64,000 nucleotides of DNA from an uncultured Clostridia bacterium. Its GTDB lineage: Bacteria > Bacillota > Clostridia > Oscillospirales > Acutalibacteraceae. A program made the position numbers and the translations under genes. Below, in pieces: positions 43,765-50,592 of the stretch. A model generated the notes under the pieces. That model was given only the letters and a program-made list of their open reading frames with translations, was not told the origin of the DNA and made no database searches. Position 1 is the first letter of the stretch. Each line of letters opens with the position of its first letter. Where the stretch lies: assembly GCA_937898625.1 (NCBI GenBank), contig CALEJF010000006.1, positions 120,178 through 184,177 of the forward strand, read 5' to 3'.

Positions 43765-44115
43765 ATGAAAGTATGTGAAATTAAAGATATTCTTGGTGCA
43801 GATATTATCTGTGGCGAGGATTTTATGAACCGTGATGTGTATACTGCATGTGGCAGTGATATGATGAGTGATGTTCTTGCATATGTTAAGGAACAGGCAG
43901 TGCTTCTTTCAGGACTTGTAAACCCACAAGTTGTAAGAACAGCAGAAATGATGGATATGCAATGCATAGTGTTTGTTCGTGGCAAACAACCTGACCAAGG
44001 AATTATCGACCTTGCTCGTGACCGTGACATTGTCCTTCTCACAACGAAACAGCCAATGTTTACTGCTTGCGGTCTTCTTTTTGAAAAAGGTCTTCGCGGA
44101 GGAGCAATGGTATGA
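43765..44115 (+). CDS. DRTGG-domain protein (hydrogenase locus, first copy)
   Basis: A 116-residue protein of the DRTGG fold, related to the domain preceding CBS or HPr-kinase modules. It has MKVCEIKDILGADIICGEDF, then CGSDMMSDVLAYVKE and a C-terminal ILLTTKQPMFTACGLLFEKGL-like end (VLLTTKQPMFTACG). GGGAGG before the ATG at 43765 decides the start; the frame is open further upstream. Its stop overlaps the next ATG (ATGA). A ligand-sensing role is inferred from its fixed partnership with the HATPase and hydrogenase-like genes. Confidence 0.83.
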   Translation: MKVCEIKDILGADIICGEDFMNRDVYTACGSDMMSDVLAYVKEQAVLLSGLVNPQVVRTAEMMDMQCIVFVRGKQPDQGIIDLARDRDIVLLTTKQPMFTACGLLFEKGLRGGAMV

Positions 44116-44534
44116 ATAACTTTAAGCTTCATTTTACCGTTCCGGGTGACGATTTCACCCGTGCAGGGGAGGCTTCAGGTTCAGTAAAAAAGACACTTAA
44201 AGATTTAGGATTTAATCCTGAAGTAGTGAGAAAGTGCGTAATTGCCCTTTATGAGGCAGAAATCAATCTTGTTATCCATGCGGGTGGCGGAGAAATTGAT
44301 GTTGAAATTTCTCCCGAGTGTATCAGTATGGTGCTTGCTGACCAAGGCCCCGGAATTCCCGATGTTGACCTTGCTATGAAAGAGGGTTATTCAACTGCAC
44401 CCGATAATGTTCGTTCATTGGGATTTGGTGCAGGTATGGGACTTCCCAATATTAAAAAATATACCGATGAGATGAAAATTGATTCCACCGTCGGTGTGGG
44501 TACAACAATGTACCTGAAAGTATATACAAATTGA
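44112..44534 (+). CDS. HATPase anti-sigma / serine kinase-like protein (RsbW/SpoIIAB fold)
   Basis: A 140-residue GHKL ATPase domain. It has the N box ALYEAEINLVIHA, the G1-like VLADQGPGIPDVDLA and a G2 box GFGAGMGLPNIKKYTDEM. It lacks the dimerisation domain of a histidine kinase, so it resembles stand-alone anti-sigma serine kinases. In this locus it probably couples a redox or hydrogen signal to a regulatory partner. Overlaps the DRTGG gene and abuts the hydrogenase gene. Confidence 0.88.
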   Translation: MNNFKLHFTVPGDDFTRAGEASGSVKKTLKDLGFNPEVVRKCVIALYEAEINLVIHAGGGEIDVEISPECISMVLADQGPGIPDVDLAMKEGYSTAPDNVRSLGFGAGMGLPNIKKYTDEMKIDSTVGVGTTMYLKVYTN

Positions 44535-44543
44535 GTGATGATT

Positions 44544-45842
44544 ATGAACGAAACATATTTCCACTCCGTGCGACTTGATGCGGAAAAATGTAAGGGCTGT
44601 GTAAGTTGCCTTAAACGATGCCCTACAAATGCTATCCGCGTCCGCAACGGTAAGGCTTATATTATTTCAGAACGATGTGTTGACTGTGGCGAATGTATCA
44701 GAATTTGTCCGCACCACGCAAAGTATGCTGAAAAATACTCTCTTAACGAAATTCTTGATTACAAATACAGAATTGCTGTTCCTGCACCATCACTTTACGG
44801 GCAGTTCAATAATCTTGACGACCCGGATTATGTGTTGACGGGTCTTAAAAGAATGGGCTTTGACGATGTGTTTGAGGTTTCAAAGGGTGCAGAATTAGTC
44901 AGTGAAGCAACACGACTTATTCTCTCAATGAAAAAGACCAAAAAACCTTTGATTTCCTCTGCTTGTCCTGCAGTTGTGCGACTTATCAGAGTTCGTTTTC
45001 CTAACCTTATTGAAAACGTGCTTGATTTGAATGCCCCTATGGAGGAGGCTGCTCGTCTGGCAAGAATTAAAGCAAAAGAGAAAACAGGACTTTCTGATGA
45101 AGAAATTGGCGTTTTCTTCATAACACCCTGTACCGCAAAGATTTCCTCAATCAAGCAACCTATCTGCAACGGTAAATCATACATAAACGGTGTCCTTGCA
45201 ATTAAGGATATTTATCCTGTGCTTGTGTCGCAGATGGATAAAATTATTGAACTTGAGAGTTTAAGCGATTCGGGCATTATCGGAGTTGGTTGGGCTTCCT
45301 CGGGTGGAGAGTCTGCAGCAGTTTTAAGAGAGCGATACCTTGCAGCCGATGGTATTGAAAATGTAATTAAGGTTCTTGGAGAATTAGAAGATGAAAAACT
45401 CAATGACCTTGATTTTATTGAACTTAATGCTTGTTCAGGTGGTTGCGTTGGCGGACCTTTGACTGTTGAAAATCCTTTTGTTGCAAAGGCAAGACTTCAA
45501 AGACTTCGCAAATATATGCCTGTTTCCTGCAATCATCTTGAGTTTGAGTCAATACCAAAGGAAATGTATTGGGAAAAACCTTTGGAGGCATCCCCTTGGA
45601 AATTGGCAGATAATGTTTTTGAGGCTATGCAGAAAATGGCAGAAATCAAAGACCTTGAAAGCACCTTACCTGGACTTGACTGTGGTATGTGTGGTTCACC
45701 ATCCTGCCATTGTTTTGCAGAGGATGTTGTAAGAGGTCAAGCCGATAAAAATGACTGTATTTTTGCTATGAAAAATAAGGAAGGTGCGGAAAGTTTTATT
45801 CCAAAGCCATTCAGAACAGAGGAAGTAAAAAATGACAATTAG
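44544..45842 (+). CDS. Putative sensory [FeFe]-hydrogenase (group C/D-like) with three Fe-S domains
   Basis: A 432-residue protein. Two N-terminal [4Fe-4S] ferredoxin motifs (Cys 16/19/22/26 and 45/48/51/55) precede a hydrogenase H-cluster domain. All four H-cluster cysteines appear present: C141 in SSACPAVV, C196 in TPCTAK, and C297 and C301 in NACSGGCVGG. The proton-relay Cys just before C141 is Ala140, as in characterised sensory enzymes. A C-terminal CGMCGSPSCHC domain (380-405) adds another cluster. No PAS domain. Start candidates are GTG 44535, ATG 44538 and ATG 44544; the last is best spaced from GAGTGA. Low catalytic activity and a sensing role are inferred. Confidence 0.88.
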   Translation: MNETYFHSVRLDAEKCKGCVSCLKRCPTNAIRVRNGKAYIISERCVDCGECIRICPHHAKYAEKYSLNEILDYKYRIAVPAPSLYGQFNNLDDPDYVLTGLKRMGFDDVFEVSKGAELVSEATRLILSMKKTKKPLISSACPAVVRLIRVRFPNLIENVLDLNAPMEEAARLARIKAKEKTGLSDEEIGVFFITPCTAKISSIKQPICNGKSYINGVLAIKDIYPVLVSQMDKIIELESLSDSGIIGVGWASSGGESAAVLRERYLAADGIENVIKVLGELEDEKLNDLDFIELNACSGGCVGGPLTVENPFVAKARLQRLRKYMPVSCNHLEFESIPKEMYWEKPLEASPWKLADNVFEAMQKMAEIKDLESTLPGLDCGMCGSPSCHCFAEDVVRGQADKNDCIFAMKNKEGAESFIPKPFRTEEVKNDN

Positions 45843-46158
45843 TAATTTAGTTGAAAAACTGAATCTCAAAATTCTTGTTGAAGGTGATGACGACCGTGAA
45901 ATCACAGGCGGATACTGCGGTGACCTTTTGAGTTGGGTTATGGGCAGAGCACAGGCTGGTGATTGTTGGTTTACAGTTATGGGAAACCTCAATGCAATTG
46001 CAGTTTCTGTCCTTGCAGATTGCGCTTGCATTGTGCTTTGTGAAAATTCAACTTTGGATGATGACGCAAAAACTCGTGCAGAAATGCAGGGTGTATGGGT
46101 GCTTTCATCAGAAGAAAACGCATATAATCTTGCAAACAAGCTTGGTGCAGAATTATGA
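45832..46158 (+). CDS. DRTGG-domain protein (hydrogenase locus, second copy)
   Basis: A 108-residue DRTGG-type protein with the clearest version of the motif, DREITGGYCGDLLSWVMG (residues 20-37). AQAGDCWFTVMGNLNAIAVSVLADCACIVLCEN follows. It overlaps the hydrogenase gene by 11 bases and the PHP gene by four, so all five genes of the locus are coupled. It could bind a nucleotide or cofactor; no enzymatic residues are evident. Confidence 0.85.
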   Translation: MTISNLVEKLNLKILVEGDDDREITGGYCGDLLSWVMGRAQAGDCWFTVMGNLNAIAVSVLADCACIVLCENSTLDDDAKTRAEMQGVWVLSSEENAYNLANKLGAEL

Positions 46159-46865
46159 GATTAAAGTATGATTTTCACCTGCATTCGTGCTTGTCCCCTT
46201 GTGGCGATAACGATATGACACCATATAACCTTGTGAATATGGCAAAACTTATGGGTTATGATATTATTGCCCTCACCGACCACAATTCCTGCCTTAACTG
46301 TCCTGCTGCAATAAAAGCAGGTGAGGAGGCGGGTATTACGGTTGTGCCCGGAATGGAACTTTGCACATCGGAGGAAATTCATACTGTTTGCCTTTTTCCC
46401 ACTCTGGAAAATGCTTTGGAGTTTTCAGATTATGTAAAAACTACAATGCCACTTGTTAAAAATGATGAAAGTATTTTTGGCAATCAGTACATAATGGACC
46501 ATCTTGACGGCATTTTGGGGAGTGAAGAAATTCTTTTAACAACTGCATCGGGAATAAGTATTGATGATGTTGTAAGGGAGGTTTCCCGTTTTGACGGTGC
46601 AGTTTTTCCTGCTCATTTAGACAGAGCATCATATTCTGTGCTTTCTGTTTTAGGATTTATGTACCCTGAGATGAATTTCACAACTGCCGAGTTTACGCAT
46701 AAGGCATATATTCCTCAATATGAGGAAAAACACAAACTTTTAAAAGGAATGAAGCATCTTCGTAATTCTGATGCCCATTATCTTGAGAATATGCTTGAGC
46801 CAAGTGTGGAAATCGACCTTCCCGAGTGTACGGCAAAAGCAGTAGTGGAATATATAAAAGAATGA
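46155..46865 (+). CDS. PHP-domain phosphoesterase of the hydrogenase locus
   Basis: A 236-residue cytoplasmic PHP protein. Its metal ligands show as DFHLHSCLSPCG, ALTDHNSC, an E in GMELCTSEEIH, FPAHLDR and NSDAHY, which is the complete PHP set. Relatives hydrolyse nucleotides or phosphorylated metabolites, for example pAp. It is the last gene of the DRTGG-HATPase-hydrogenase-DRTGG-PHP locus, an order that recurs in Clostridia near sensory hydrogenases. Substrate unknown. Confidence 0.88.
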   Translation: MRLKYDFHLHSCLSPCGDNDMTPYNLVNMAKLMGYDIIALTDHNSCLNCPAAIKAGEEAGITVVPGMELCTSEEIHTVCLFPTLENALEFSDYVKTTMPLVKNDESIFGNQYIMDHLDGILGSEEILLTTASGISIDDVVREVSRFDGAVFPAHLDRASYSVLSVLGFMYPEMNFTTAEFTHKAYIPQYEEKHKLLKGMKHLRNSDAHYLENMLEPSVEIDLPECTAKAVVEYIKE

Positions 46866-46899
46866 ATGGCTATTGCAACTGCAGTAGCCATAATTTTTT
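46866..46899. terminator. Terminator between the PHP gene and the M23 gene
   Basis: ATGGCTA/TAGCCAT stem (46866-46891) followed by AATTTTTT on the plus strand. The loop is 12 bases. It serves the hydrogenase locus, and may also serve the converging M23 gene. Confidence 0.75.
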
Positions 46900-47560
46900 A
46901 GATTTCTACTTCTTTTCCAAAATAGGAAGTAGGAGATACATGTTTTCCATTTTTTATAAGTTCAAAGTGAAGGTGTACTCCATCTGCTTTTTCTACGGGA
47001 ATTTCACCTAAATTTCCAATCTTTTGGTTTGCTTTTACTACTTCGCCTGGCTGAATAACGCCGTCCTTTTGTAATCCCGAATATTTTGCAATAAAGCCAT
47101 TGTTGTGGTCAATTGTAACAACAGTTCCCCAGAGTTCATCATGTGAAAGTTCTGTCACTACACCATCAGCAATTGATTTAATTTCTTCACCATTCTGTCC
47201 GGCAATATCCATTCCGTTGTGGGTTTTCCAATCTCCAGTAGTGTTGTTTCTTACAATTTCACCGTTTGAAAAAGCCTTTGTAACCTTGTTCTTCAATGGA
47301 TATTCAAAATATATTGTGATTTTTTCTTCCGTGGTAGATTCTTCCCTTGTGTCAGGTACATTCGTAACGGGAGTGTTTACTTGAACATCATTTTTTTGTG
47401 GTTGTGTTTCAGTGTTTTCTGTGGTGTTTTCCGGCAAATCCGTTTTCGCATTGTCTTTATTAGAAATCCAAAGGGATAAAAGAAGCACAACACAAAGAGA
47501 GAAAGCACAAACGGAATAAAGCCCTCGTTTAAACTTGTCCTGTTTTTTTATACTTTTCAA
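46898..47560 (-). CDS. M23 metallopeptidase, SpoIIQ-like
   Basis: A 220-residue membrane-anchored protein: short basic N-terminus, one transmembrane helix (about 15-32), a Thr/Glu-rich linker, and a LytM/M23 domain. The domain keeps the zinc motif HNGMD and the HLH motif, so it looks catalytically competent. Size and topology match SpoIIQ, the forespore partner of SpoIIIAH. SpoIIQ of C. difficile keeps these residues while that of B. subtilis does not. The start is TTG with GGAGG ten bases upstream. A cell-wall endopeptidase without a sporulation role is the alternative. Confidence 0.72.
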   Translation of the reverse strand: MKSIKKQDKFKRGLYSVCAFSLCVVLLLSLWISNKDNAKTDLPENTTENTETQPQKNDVQVNTPVTNVPDTREESTTEEKITIYFEYPLKNKVTKAFSNGEIVRNNTTGDWKTHNGMDIAGQNGEEIKSIADGVVTELSHDELWGTVVTIDHNNGFIAKYSGLQKDGVIQPGEVVKANQKIGNLGEIPVEKADGVHLHFELIKNGKHVSPTSYFGKEVEI

Positions 47561-47570
47561 AATAAAAGCA

Positions 47571-47613
47571 CCTCCGTCTATATTTTGGACGAAGATGTAA
47601 AGTTTATACAGAA
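47571..47613 (-). promoter_or_regulatory. Possible sigma-F-type promoter of the SpoIIQ-like gene
   Basis: On the minus strand GTATA, 14 bases, then GTCCAAAATA, which keeps most positions of the sigma-F consensus GYATA-N15-GGNNANANTR, just upstream of the CGGAGG ribosome site. The spacer is one base short and one G is missing, so this is tentative. Confidence 0.35.
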
Positions 47614-47662
47614 ACTTATATTATAAAAATAGTAACAGGTAATAAAATTGGTATGTAATTAT

Positions 47663-47765
47663 CGGCGAGATAGTTTTTCGTCAGAGCCGTTCAAAAACGC
47701 AGGCAATACTTTGTGTCTTGGCGAGTATTTTGGACGAGCCATGACGGAAAATTAGCCGTCGAGAA
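47663..47765. repeat. Imperfect inverted-repeat element upstream of lexA
   Basis: Arms at 47674-47696 (TTTTTCGTCAGAGCCGTTC...) and 47728-47751 (reverse complement with a few mismatches) flank a 31-base centre with the words CAATACTTTGTGT and TTGGCGAGT. No ORF. It looks like a small non-autonomous element or a structured RNA. Confidence 0.65.
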
Positions 47766-47806
47766 AACATACAAAATTTTAATTACTTGTTACTTATAAA
47801 AAAGAA

Positions 47807-47836
47807 AAAACGGACGGTTGCGGTTCCGTCCGTTTT
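47807..47836 (-). terminator. Orphan terminator pointing left, upstream of lexA
   Basis: AAAACGGACGG/CCGTCCGTTTT stem with a T-rich tail (TTTTTTCTTTTTT) only on the minus strand. The hairpins GGGCATTTCTGCCC (47839-47852) and TGTACTC-CTT-GAGTACA (near 47879-47896) lie just before it in that direction. No annotated gene ends here, so it may terminate a short minus-strand RNA. The rest of 47837-48001 holds nothing coding that I can see. Confidence 0.6.
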
Positions 47837-48001
47837 CCGGGCATTTCTGCCCTGAGGGGTTGTTTGAGGATGGGGTATGTGTACTCCTTGTGAGTACAGT
47901 TAAATAATAAACTAAATTTATTAAAAAACAGTGAACATTATTTTAATAATCAAAAAATTTATTATGAATATCATAAAAATAAAAATTTTTAATAAAATTA
48001 G

Positions 48002-48015
48002 CGAACAAATGTTTA
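48002..48015. promoter_or_regulatory. LexA operator of lexA (autoregulation)
   Basis: CGAACAAATGTTTA differs from CGAAC-N4-GTTCG at two positions in the right half. It overlaps the -35 element at 48012-48017, as expected for an autoregulated repressor. Confidence 0.8.
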
Positions 48016-48040
48016 CTTTTTTAAAAATATATGTTAGAAT
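48012..48040 (+). promoter_or_regulatory. Sigma-A promoter of lexA
   Basis: -35 TTTACT (48012-48017), 17-base spacer, -10 TAGAAT (48035-48040). Confidence 0.7.
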
Positions 48041-48091
48041 ATAGAAAAAGTATGACTTTTTATATTAAAATTTGAATCAGGAGTAGTTTTT

Positions 48092-48682
48092 ATGCGTCCA
48101 ATTACAGATACACAACAAAAAATTTATGAATTCTTGTGTGAACGCTCCCAGTGTGGTGTTCCGCCATCAGTCCGTGAAATCGGTTCTGCTGTGGGACTTC
48201 GTTCAACATCTTCTGTTCAGGCAAACCTTGATGCACTGGAAGAAGCAGGTTATATCGAGCGTGACCCGATGTTAAAGCGTTCAATCCGAGTACTTGGTCA
48301 GGCAGAAAATGTTACAAGTGTTCCGCTTCTGGGTACTGTTACCGCAGGTATGCCAATTCTCGCTGTTGAACAAATTGAGGGATATATTGCATATAATGGC
48401 AGGGTTTCACGCGATAAATCACTTTTTGCACTTAAAGTTCGCGGTGAAAGTATGCTATGGGCAGGTATCCTTGACGGCGACATTGTAATCTGCGAAAAAA
48501 CACCTTATGCATCAAATGGCGAAATTGTTGTTGCTATGATTGAAGATGAGGCAACAGTTAAAAGGTTTTATAAGGAAAACGGTCATTTCCGTCTTCAACC
48601 CGAAAATGATGCTTTTGAACCAATCATCACAAACGAGGTTATTATCTTAGGTAAAGTAGTTGCACTTTACAGGTATTATTGA
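48092..48682 (+). CDS. lexA: LexA SOS repressor
   Basis: A 196-residue self-cleaving repressor. The N-terminal winged helix includes PPSVREIGSAVGLRSTSSVQ (24-43). The cleavage site is A85-G86 in TVTAGMPI. The catalytic dyad is S120 (VRGESMLWAG) and K157 (DEATVKRFYKE). All residues needed for RecA-stimulated autoproteolysis are visible. It has an operator in its own promoter and is the evident regulator of the cassette at 30.5 kb. AGGAG precedes the ATG. Confidence 0.96.
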   Translation: MRPITDTQQKIYEFLCERSQCGVPPSVREIGSAVGLRSTSSVQANLDALEEAGYIERDPMLKRSIRVLGQAENVTSVPLLGTVTAGMPILAVEQIEGYIAYNGRVSRDKSLFALKVRGESMLWAGILDGDIVICEKTPYASNGEIVVAMIEDEATVKRFYKENGHFRLQPENDAFEPIITNEVIILGKVVALYRYY

Positions 48683-48695
48683 TTTATAACGGTAG

Positions 48696-48715
48696 GGCGG
48701 GGTTAATTCCCCGCC
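48696..48715. repeat. GGCGGGGTTAATTCCCCGCC hairpin after lexA
   Basis: A perfect 8-base stem, without a strong T-tail. Second member of the GGCGGGGT...CCCCGCC hairpin family (also 35056, 49857, 62568). It may act as a weak terminator. Confidence 0.8.
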
Positions 48716-48830
48716 GAATTATTTCAAGTACATAAATTTGAATTTGTCTAACACATTTTTCCTCATTGACAAATTCTATAAAAAATAGTTTAATATATAG
48801 GATATAAAAATTTAAGCAAAGGTGATACAA

Positions 48831-49838
48831 ATGGAAAACACCGTAGAAAAGAAAAAAATAGTTTTAAGTGCTATTCAGCCAACAGGTACACCAACTTTGG
48901 GCAATTATCTTGGTGCACTCAAAAACTGGAAAAATATGAAGGATGATTATAACTGTCTTTACGCAGTTGCCGATTTGCATTCTCTTACAGTTCGCCCCGA
49001 GCCTGCAACACTTCGTAAGAATACAATGGAACTTTATGCGATTCTTCTTGCGTTGGGACTTGACCCACAGGAAAGTGTTGTTTTCATTCAGAGCCATGTG
49101 CCACAGCACGCACAACTCGCATGGCTTTTAAATTGCTGTACACAGTTTGGCGAGGCTGCAAGAATGACACAGTTTAAGGATAAGAGCGAAAAACACCCTG
49201 AAAATGTCAATGTAGGTCTTTTCACATACCCAATTTTAATGGCTGCCGACATTCTTCTTTATCAAGCAGATTATGTTCCCATTGGTGCCGACCAAAAACA
49301 GCATCTTGAAATCGCGCGTGATATTGCAGAAAGATTTAACACAGTATATGGTAATACATTCACAATGCCTGAGCCATTTATTGGCAAAGTGGGTGCTCGC
49401 GTTATGTCGCTTCAGGACCCTATGGCTAAAATGAGCAAGTCCGACCCAAATCCAAAGAGCTATATTTCAATGCTTGACGATGACAATGTAATCGTTAAGA
49501 AAATCAAGAGTGCAGTAACTGACTCTGAAGCAAAGGTAAGATATGCCGAGGGTAAAGAGGGTATTAACAACCTTATGGGAATTTACTCTTGCTGTACAGG
49601 TCTTTCTTATGAACAGATTGAGAAAGATTTTGACGGAAAAGGCTATGGTGATTTTAAGGGAGCAGTTGCAGAGGCAGTTGTTGAAGAACTTCGTCCATTT
49701 AAAACAGAGTTCAACCGTCTTATTAACGATAAAGCGTATCTAAATGAATGTGCAAAAAATGGTGCAGAAAAAGCAAGCCGTTTTGCACAACGCACCCTCT
49801 CAAAGGCTATGAAGAAATCAGGATTGTATCAGTTATAA
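48831..49838 (+). CDS. trpS: Tryptophanyl-tRNA synthetase
   Basis: Class Ic aminoacyl-tRNA synthetase of 335 residues. It has AIQPTGTPTLGNYLGALKNW (HIGH-type motif in the PTLGNYLG segment), the GADQKQHLEIARDIA specificity region and the KMSKS motif in AKMSKSDP. The ATG at 48831 follows AAAGGTGA; an in-frame GTG at 48822 is less likely. No T-box leader is present. It has its own TTGACA-type promoter around 48766. Confidence 0.97.
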   Translation: MENTVEKKKIVLSAIQPTGTPTLGNYLGALKNWKNMKDDYNCLYAVADLHSLTVRPEPATLRKNTMELYAILLALGLDPQESVVFIQSHVPQHAQLAWLLNCCTQFGEAARMTQFKDKSEKHPENVNVGLFTYPILMAADILLYQADYVPIGADQKQHLEIARDIAERFNTVYGNTFTMPEPFIGKVGARVMSLQDPMAKMSKSDPNPKSYISMLDDDNVIVKKIKSAVTDSEAKVRYAEGKEGINNLMGIYSCCTGLSYEQIEKDFDGKGYGDFKGAVAEAVVEELRPFKTEFNRLINDKAYLNECAKNGAEKASRFAQRTLSKAMKKSGLYQL

Positions 49839-49856
49839 TTTAATATTTAACGATAG

Positions 49857-49876
49857 GGCGGGGTCTTGACCCCGCC
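49857..49876. repeat. GGCGGGGTCTTGACCCCGCC hairpin after trpS
   Basis: A perfect palindrome identical in sequence to the one at 62568-62587. No T-run follows, so here it is a repeat rather than a proven terminator. Confidence 0.85.
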
Positions 49877-49892
49877 TTCGTTTGTTTAGTTA

Positions 49893-49957
49893 TACAAATT
49901 TGAATTTGCCGACCCCTACGATTTATTCATCCCGACAAACTTCAATTTGCAAAATAG
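49893..49957. repeat. Dispersed AAATTTGAATTTG / CCCGACAAACT repeat
   Basis: Carries both words found at 3507-3605 and 35099-35131. Non-coding, between trpS and the zinc-finger gene. Confidence 0.65.
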
Positions 49958-49984
49958 ATTATTCACCACTTTTCAACCTTTTTA

Positions 49985-50013
49985 TTGACTTTAGCTAACT
50001 GAAATTTTATAAT
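49985..50013 (+). promoter_or_regulatory. Sigma-A promoter of the zinc-finger/murT/gatD operon
   Basis: -35 TTGACT (49985-49990), 17-base spacer, -10 TATAAT (50008-50013). Confidence 0.8.
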
Positions 50014-50037
50014 ATCCATAGAAAGGTGAGATGTAAA

Positions 50038-50592
50038 ATGGCAAACCTTATATGTGCAAAATGCAATAAACGGATAGAAGAAAGTAATCTTATGGAATGT
50101 CCCCATTGTTGGGAGATGTATCATAAAGAGTGCTGGGAAGAAACTAAATTCTGCCTCAGTTGTAAAAAATATAATTTAGACTTTGCAAGAATTCAGGCTG
50201 AAAAAGAGGAAGCCGAGCAAAAAGCAATTGAAGAAGAAAAACTTCAGGTAGAAACGGTTGAAGATACGGAAGAAAACGAAGAACATCTTTTTCAAATGCC
50301 AACTAAAGAAATTAACCATTCACCCATAGCAAATACAATTATACTTGTGTCCAAAATTGCATTGATTATCGGACTTATAGCAGGTGTTGTAGTCGGTGCT
50401 GACGGAATTATTGAAGCATCTTCGTTTGCAGGCAGAATTGTCAGCGTTGCCTCAGGACTTGTTGTGGTGGCAATTGGTTGGGTTGCATCCGCACTTATTA
50501 ACGGATTTGCCGACCTTATAAATAATTCACAGAAGACTGCATATTACTTATCTCAGTTAGTTAATAAAGATAAAAAGGAAATGGATGAATAA
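50038..50592 (+). CDS. RING-like zinc-binding membrane protein
   Basis: A 184-residue protein with an N-terminal treble-clef or RING-like zinc module (C6, C9, C21, C24, H29, C32, C39, C42), close in spacing to the prokaryotic RING family. A charged coiled coil follows (about 50-90), then two hydrophobic segments (about 98-123 and 127-152) and a polar tail. AAAGGTGAG decides the start at 50038 over an in-frame GTG at 50026. It overlaps the murT start by one base, so a link to cell-wall amidation or its regulation is possible but unproven. Confidence 0.78.
   Translation: MANLICAKCNKRIEESNLMECPHCWEMYHKECWEETKFCLSCKKYNLDFARIQAEKEEAEQKAIEEEKLQVETVEDTEENEEHLFQMPTKEINHSPIANTIILVSKIALIIGLIAGVVVGADGIIEASSFAGRIVSVASGLVVVAIGWVASALINGFADLINNSQKTAYYLSQLVNKDKKEMDE

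Noticed and set aside
47837..47900. Small minus-strand peptide gene (16 codons) after an AAGGAG
   Set aside because: The AAGGAG is not followed by a start codon at a suitable distance, and the only ATG gives a 16-residue peptide running into the terminator stem.
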